DNA of 64,000 nucleotides from Mercurialis annua (Eukaryota; Streptophyta; Magnoliopsida; Malpighiales; Euphorbiaceae): the NCBI RefSeq assembly GCF_937616625.2, contig NC_065575.1, positions 69,501 through 133,500 on the forward strand, read 5' to 3'. The translations under genes were made by a program, and so were the position numbers. The notes under the pieces are model-generated. The model was not told where the DNA came from and ran no database searches. It saw only the letters and a list, made by a program, of their open reading frames with translations. Shown here in pieces: positions 61,104-64,000 of the stretch; the stretch's first letter is position 1, and each line of letters opens with the position of its first letter.

Positions 61104-62063
61104 ACTAGCAAGCCCAAGTCGCACGTTACGAGCATCTTTGCCAAACCAAGCATATTTCTGGTCAAAATCTTTCCATTCCGTAGCATCAGCTGGATGTCTA
61201 ATCGTATCATCATCTACACGTTTCTCCTTATGCCACCTCATATTTTCACCAATATCTTTAGACATAAATAACCTCTGAAGTCTAGGTACTAAAGGGAAGT
61301 GTCTAAGAATTTTTTGAGCAACATTCTTGCGTTTTCCGAAACCTAATTTCCATCTAGGGGCCTTACAAGTTGGACACGTGTCAAGATTTTCATTTTCCTT
61401 CCAAAATAGCACACAATCATTTACACAAGCATCAATAGTTACGTAACCGAGTCCTAAATCACGCATCAATTTTTTAACCTCATAACTTGAGCTTGGAAGG
61501 GTTTCTCCTCTCGGGAGTGCATCCTTGAACAACTCCAAATTCGAAAAAAATGACTTATTACTAGAATTTGTGAGTGCTTTGATATTAATCATCTTAAGAA
61601 GAAAAGAGAGCTTTGAATATTTTTGACTTCTAGGATATAGTTCACAATGAGAATCATTCCACAATTTAGCAAATTTTGCTACTTCTCCTTCTAGCATGTT
61701 ATTATCTTGATTGGGAAGTCTGTCTTCCATGTCGGTGTCCATAAAAGTTGCATTACACATATCATCTAACATTTATGAAACATCATTTCCACTATCCTCC
61801 AATTCATTGTCCGAATTAATAGAGCCATCTAAACTATCACGAGGTTGAGAAGTTTCACCATGGTGCACCAAGTTTGTGTAGTTTTCACTAATTCCATATT
61901 GATATAGATCCATTTTTACTTCTTGCAATGGCTTCAAATAAATATTGATGCAGTTCTTGCATGGACATCGAACTCTGCCATTTGAATCAGTAAAGTCTTT
62001 TGCAACATTCAGAAAATTTTTGACCCCTTGAATATAACATGAACTAAATCGGTACGACGTCAT
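61104..62063 (-). pseudogene. Tnp2 exon 1, proximal part
   Basis: Transposase-associated domain (62063-61776), the in-frame TAA at 61773-61775, then the Tnp2 N-terminal domain to LGLAS, where the gypsy element inserted exactly at a codon boundary (duplicated ACTAG at 61104-61108). Confidence 0.9.
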
Positions 62064-62277
62064 CCAACTTTTGTCTGATGGCGTCCCTTTAATACCAAAA
62101 TAATATATTAGGCAACATCAATATTTGGTACAAATCTATCAATTGAAAATATAATTAAAACTTACCCATTACAAATCAGATACCGTTAGCTATTTTAAAA
62201 ATATATCCAATTTCTTTCCCTGAACTACCTGCAGTTCTAAAACAAGGCTAACATTTGGTTAGTGTTACTGTTAAAAC

Positions 62278-62547
62278 ATACTCGAGGTCAGCCTATATAG
62301 TCGACGAATTTTTAAACTTAACTCGAGTTTATACGTCGTTTGCAATGTTAAACTCGATGTCATGCTTAATAGTCGACGAGTTACATCCTTAACTCGACTT
62401 TTTTATCTCTGTCAAAGCACAAACTTGATGTAAGTCTTAATACTCGACGAAATGGAAGCAAAACCTCGAGTTCTTGATTTTACTGAGCTAATAAACTCGA
62501 GAATAGGTGATAAGTCGTCGAGTTTTAAGCCCGACCTCGAGTTTGTA
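62278..62547. repeat. Palindromic CTCGA cluster 5 (upstream of Tnp2)
   Basis: About five units: ACTCGAGGT...AGTCGACGAAT...ACTCGAGTTT, ACTCGATGT...GTCGACGAGT...ACTCGAC, then TACTCGACGA...CCTCGAGTT and ACTCGAGA...GTCGTCGAGTTTT...CCTCGAGTTT. It lies 215-485 bp upstream of the first Tnp2 Met at 62063. Confidence 0.8.
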
Positions 62548-62849
62548 CGAATCAGTTAAAAAATTAAATTATCAATTGAACAAATAAGCAATTTGAATGT
62601 GAAATTCATCCTACATTAATCAATTTAGTCTCTTTTCATAAGTTAAAAAATACCTGGACAAATAAGCATCAACAAACACAAATCAATGAAAGTGCGGCGG
62701 CGTGAGAAGCGTACAAACGTATGGAATTGATGCGGTAGTGTGGTGTCAATATTCAGCAAAAAAAGTTTTTCCCTAATGAAGAGTGCTTCGATTAACCTAA
62801 TTTGGATATTTGAATCTTAATTGTCATATACCTTTTTTTATCAAAATAA
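62548..62849. other. Tnp2 upstream region
   Basis: AT-rich with no open frame of note. It probably contains the Tnp2 promoter on the minus strand; no convincing core element was picked out. Confidence 0.4.
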
Positions 62850-64000
62850 AATATAATTTCATAACCCATTTAAACCTGTTATCATAAAATTTTTTTTCAA
62901 TTCCATGGTGACAAAACATTTATTAATCACAATATCATTTAATTTCGCTTAATTGCTGAAAAATAAAATTATTCACAATATTTTTACATATTATGATAAA
63001 ATTTATTTTATCATAATAACTGTATTTTTAATATACAGTGATAAAACAGTTTTTGTCAAAACCCATTGTCACAACAAACACAATTAATTGCTATAGTGAC
63101 AAAAATATTTGACACAATATTTAATTATCACAACATTATATAAGTTTAATTAATTGCTGAAAAATAAATTCGTTACTAAAGTCTTTAAATATTATGCTAA
63201 AATTTATTTTTTCATTATAACTGTATATATTTTCTATTTTACCATTTATTTTCTGCAATTAGTTTTTCTTTCTCTATTTTGTGTGTATTTTGTGTTTCAT
63301 AAGGTTGACATATGGTCAATAAACGGTTTATTTACGGTTATTATAACTATAGTTTAAAATACAAGCACAAAACATTTGTTTTGGCAAATTACTTTGTCAC
63401 AACAATATATTTACTTTTTTATATAGTGACAAATAAATATGACACAATAAATATTATAACTGTCTTTTTAAAATATCGGAACCAAACATTTGTTTTGGCA
63501 AAATATTTTGTCAGAAAAACAAATTTAGTTTTTTTATTGACAAATAAATTTGACACAATAAACAGTAGTGGAAAGAGTTTTTTTCGAGTTATTCCTTAAC
63601 ATATATATTTTCTGCACTTCCTTTTTCATACTCTATTTTGTGTTTTATAAGGTTGACATAAGGTTGACATCAGGTCCATATGCAGTCTATATAACTGTAG
63701 GTTTAAAATACGAAAACAAAACATTTGTTTTGGCAAAATACATTGTCACAAAGACATATTTACTTTTTTATAAGTGACGACAAAATTTGACACAATATTA
63801 ATTTATTACAATATCTTTTATTGGCAAAATACTTTGTCACAACAAACGTAATTAAATTTTATAGTGACAAAATATATCTAATTGCTGCAAAATAAAATTT
63901 GTCACAACTTTTTTAAATATTATGATAAGAATAATTTTGTCATAATAAAAATATTTTAAATTACGGCGACAAAACATGTTTTTGTCAAAATAGTTAGTCA
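62850..64000. repeat. CACTA subterminal repeat region, right
   Basis: Dense GTGACAAAA, TTTGTCACAA and TTATGATAAAATTT words on both strands, comparable with 31300-32411. It also holds two inverted copies of the internal motif (AAGGTTGACATATGG at 63301, AAGGTTGACATAAGG at 63650), each preceded by CTCTATTTTGTG. No terminal TAGTG is reached before the window ends. The small open frames at 63154-63777 are read through these repeats and are not genes. Confidence 0.8.

Larger units (their letters stand above)
45363..62063 (-). pseudogene. CACTA Tnp2 transposase gene, disrupted
   Basis: Minus-strand exon 1 survives as 62063-61104, 49954-49827 and 47945-46806. Exons 2-4 are 46700-46392, 46299-46212 and 46139-45363, all GT-AG bounded. 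Removing the two insertions with one copy of each target duplication keeps one frame of about 1133 residues; the only lesion besides the insertions is TAA at 61775-61773. The first domain is the transposase-associated domain (SDKSWMTSYRF..., RVRCPCKNC). The Tnp2 body then follows: LDTCPTCKAPRWK, DARNVRLGLASDGFNPFG, LLWTINDFPAYGMLSGWSTK, CPVCNKWT, LRHNLDVMHIEKNICENILG, and near the end of exon 1 EVELGGPVHYRWMYFIER. Exon 4 ends in a strongly acidic tail. The start may lie slightly upstream, since DKSWM precedes the first Met in frame. Tnp2 cuts the element at its CACTA ends. Confidence 0.9.
31256..64000. mobile_element. Large CACTA (En/Spm-like) transposon, right end outside window
   Basis: Left terminus CACTACAAAAAATTTGG at 31256 interrupts the MULE reading frame. 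Behind it lies a subterminal repeat region rich in GTGACAAA/TTTGTCAC. A comparable region fills 62850-64000, implying the other end is shortly beyond the window. Between them are a Ptta/En/Spm-type gene, a plant transposon protein gene, a DUF1985-Ulp1 gene and the Tnp2 transposase gene. Removing the two later insertions and their target duplications leaves about 19.7 kb of CACTA sequence in view. The right terminal repeat and 3-bp target duplication cannot be checked here. Confidence 0.85.

Noticed and set aside
63154..63777. Three hydrophobic frames near the window end
   Set aside because: They are AT-rich translations through CACTA subterminal repeats with no motif.

Overview
This is plant nuclear DNA, most likely pericentromeric or other heterochromatin of a eudicot. 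It is AT-rich and contains a large satellite array, plant-type LTR retrotransposons (Ty3/gypsy chromovirus and Ty1/copia), an L1-type LINE, MULE, CACTA and hAT DNA transposons, GT-AG introns and an interstitial tract of the plant telomere repeat TTTAGGG. I see no ordinary host gene, tRNA or rRNA; essentially every coding stretch belongs to a mobile element. The species cannot be named from the sequence alone.

Layout. 1-13497: tandem satellite of 337-338 bp monomers, with a 3859-bp higher-order period whose two copies look identical over about 3.69 kb. 13498-27031: a 5'-truncated, degenerate L1-type LINE on the + strand. Three later insertions split it: a 1.68 kb element containing a 582-bp inverted repeat (13751-15426), a solo gypsy LTR (17112-19726), and a copia element with 241-bp LTRs and a GTTCG target duplication (21754-26614). 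27032-29100: AT-rich DNA with a minus-strand LINE relic and a probable MITE. 29149-31255: a decayed MULE (MuDR-type) transposase with introns, cut off in its coding region by a CACTA terminus at 31256.

31256 to the window end: one large CACTA (En/Spm-like) element whose far terminus lies outside the window. It carries subterminal repeats at both visible ends and four gene units: a Ptta/En/Spm-type tnp1-like gene (minus, 6 recognised exons, open), a 'putative plant transposon protein' gene (minus, one apparent frameshift), a DUF1985 + Ulp1-like (C48) protease gene (plus, nine exons joining into a fully open 949-codon frame), and the Tnp2 transposase gene (minus, four exons, one in-frame stop). 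Tnp2 exon 1 was hit by a 1873-bp non-autonomous hAT element with a perfect 8-bp target duplication. It was also hit by a complete, young 11.1-kb Ty3/gypsy chromovirus (Tekay/Del-like) with 2.88-kb LTRs and an intact 1637-residue Gag-Pol.

The most interesting signal is in the CACTA element. Noncoding intervals beside or within all four genes carry clusters of about 50-bp palindromic units built from CTCGAYG / CTCGWCGAG cores. A second short dispersed family (ATGAACCTTATGTCAACC-like) sits in introns and near the right end. Both families appear specific to this element and tie the four genes together as one unit. The open, spliceable state of the protease gene beside a dead transposase gene suggests that cargo genes in this family may be maintained separately from Tnp2.
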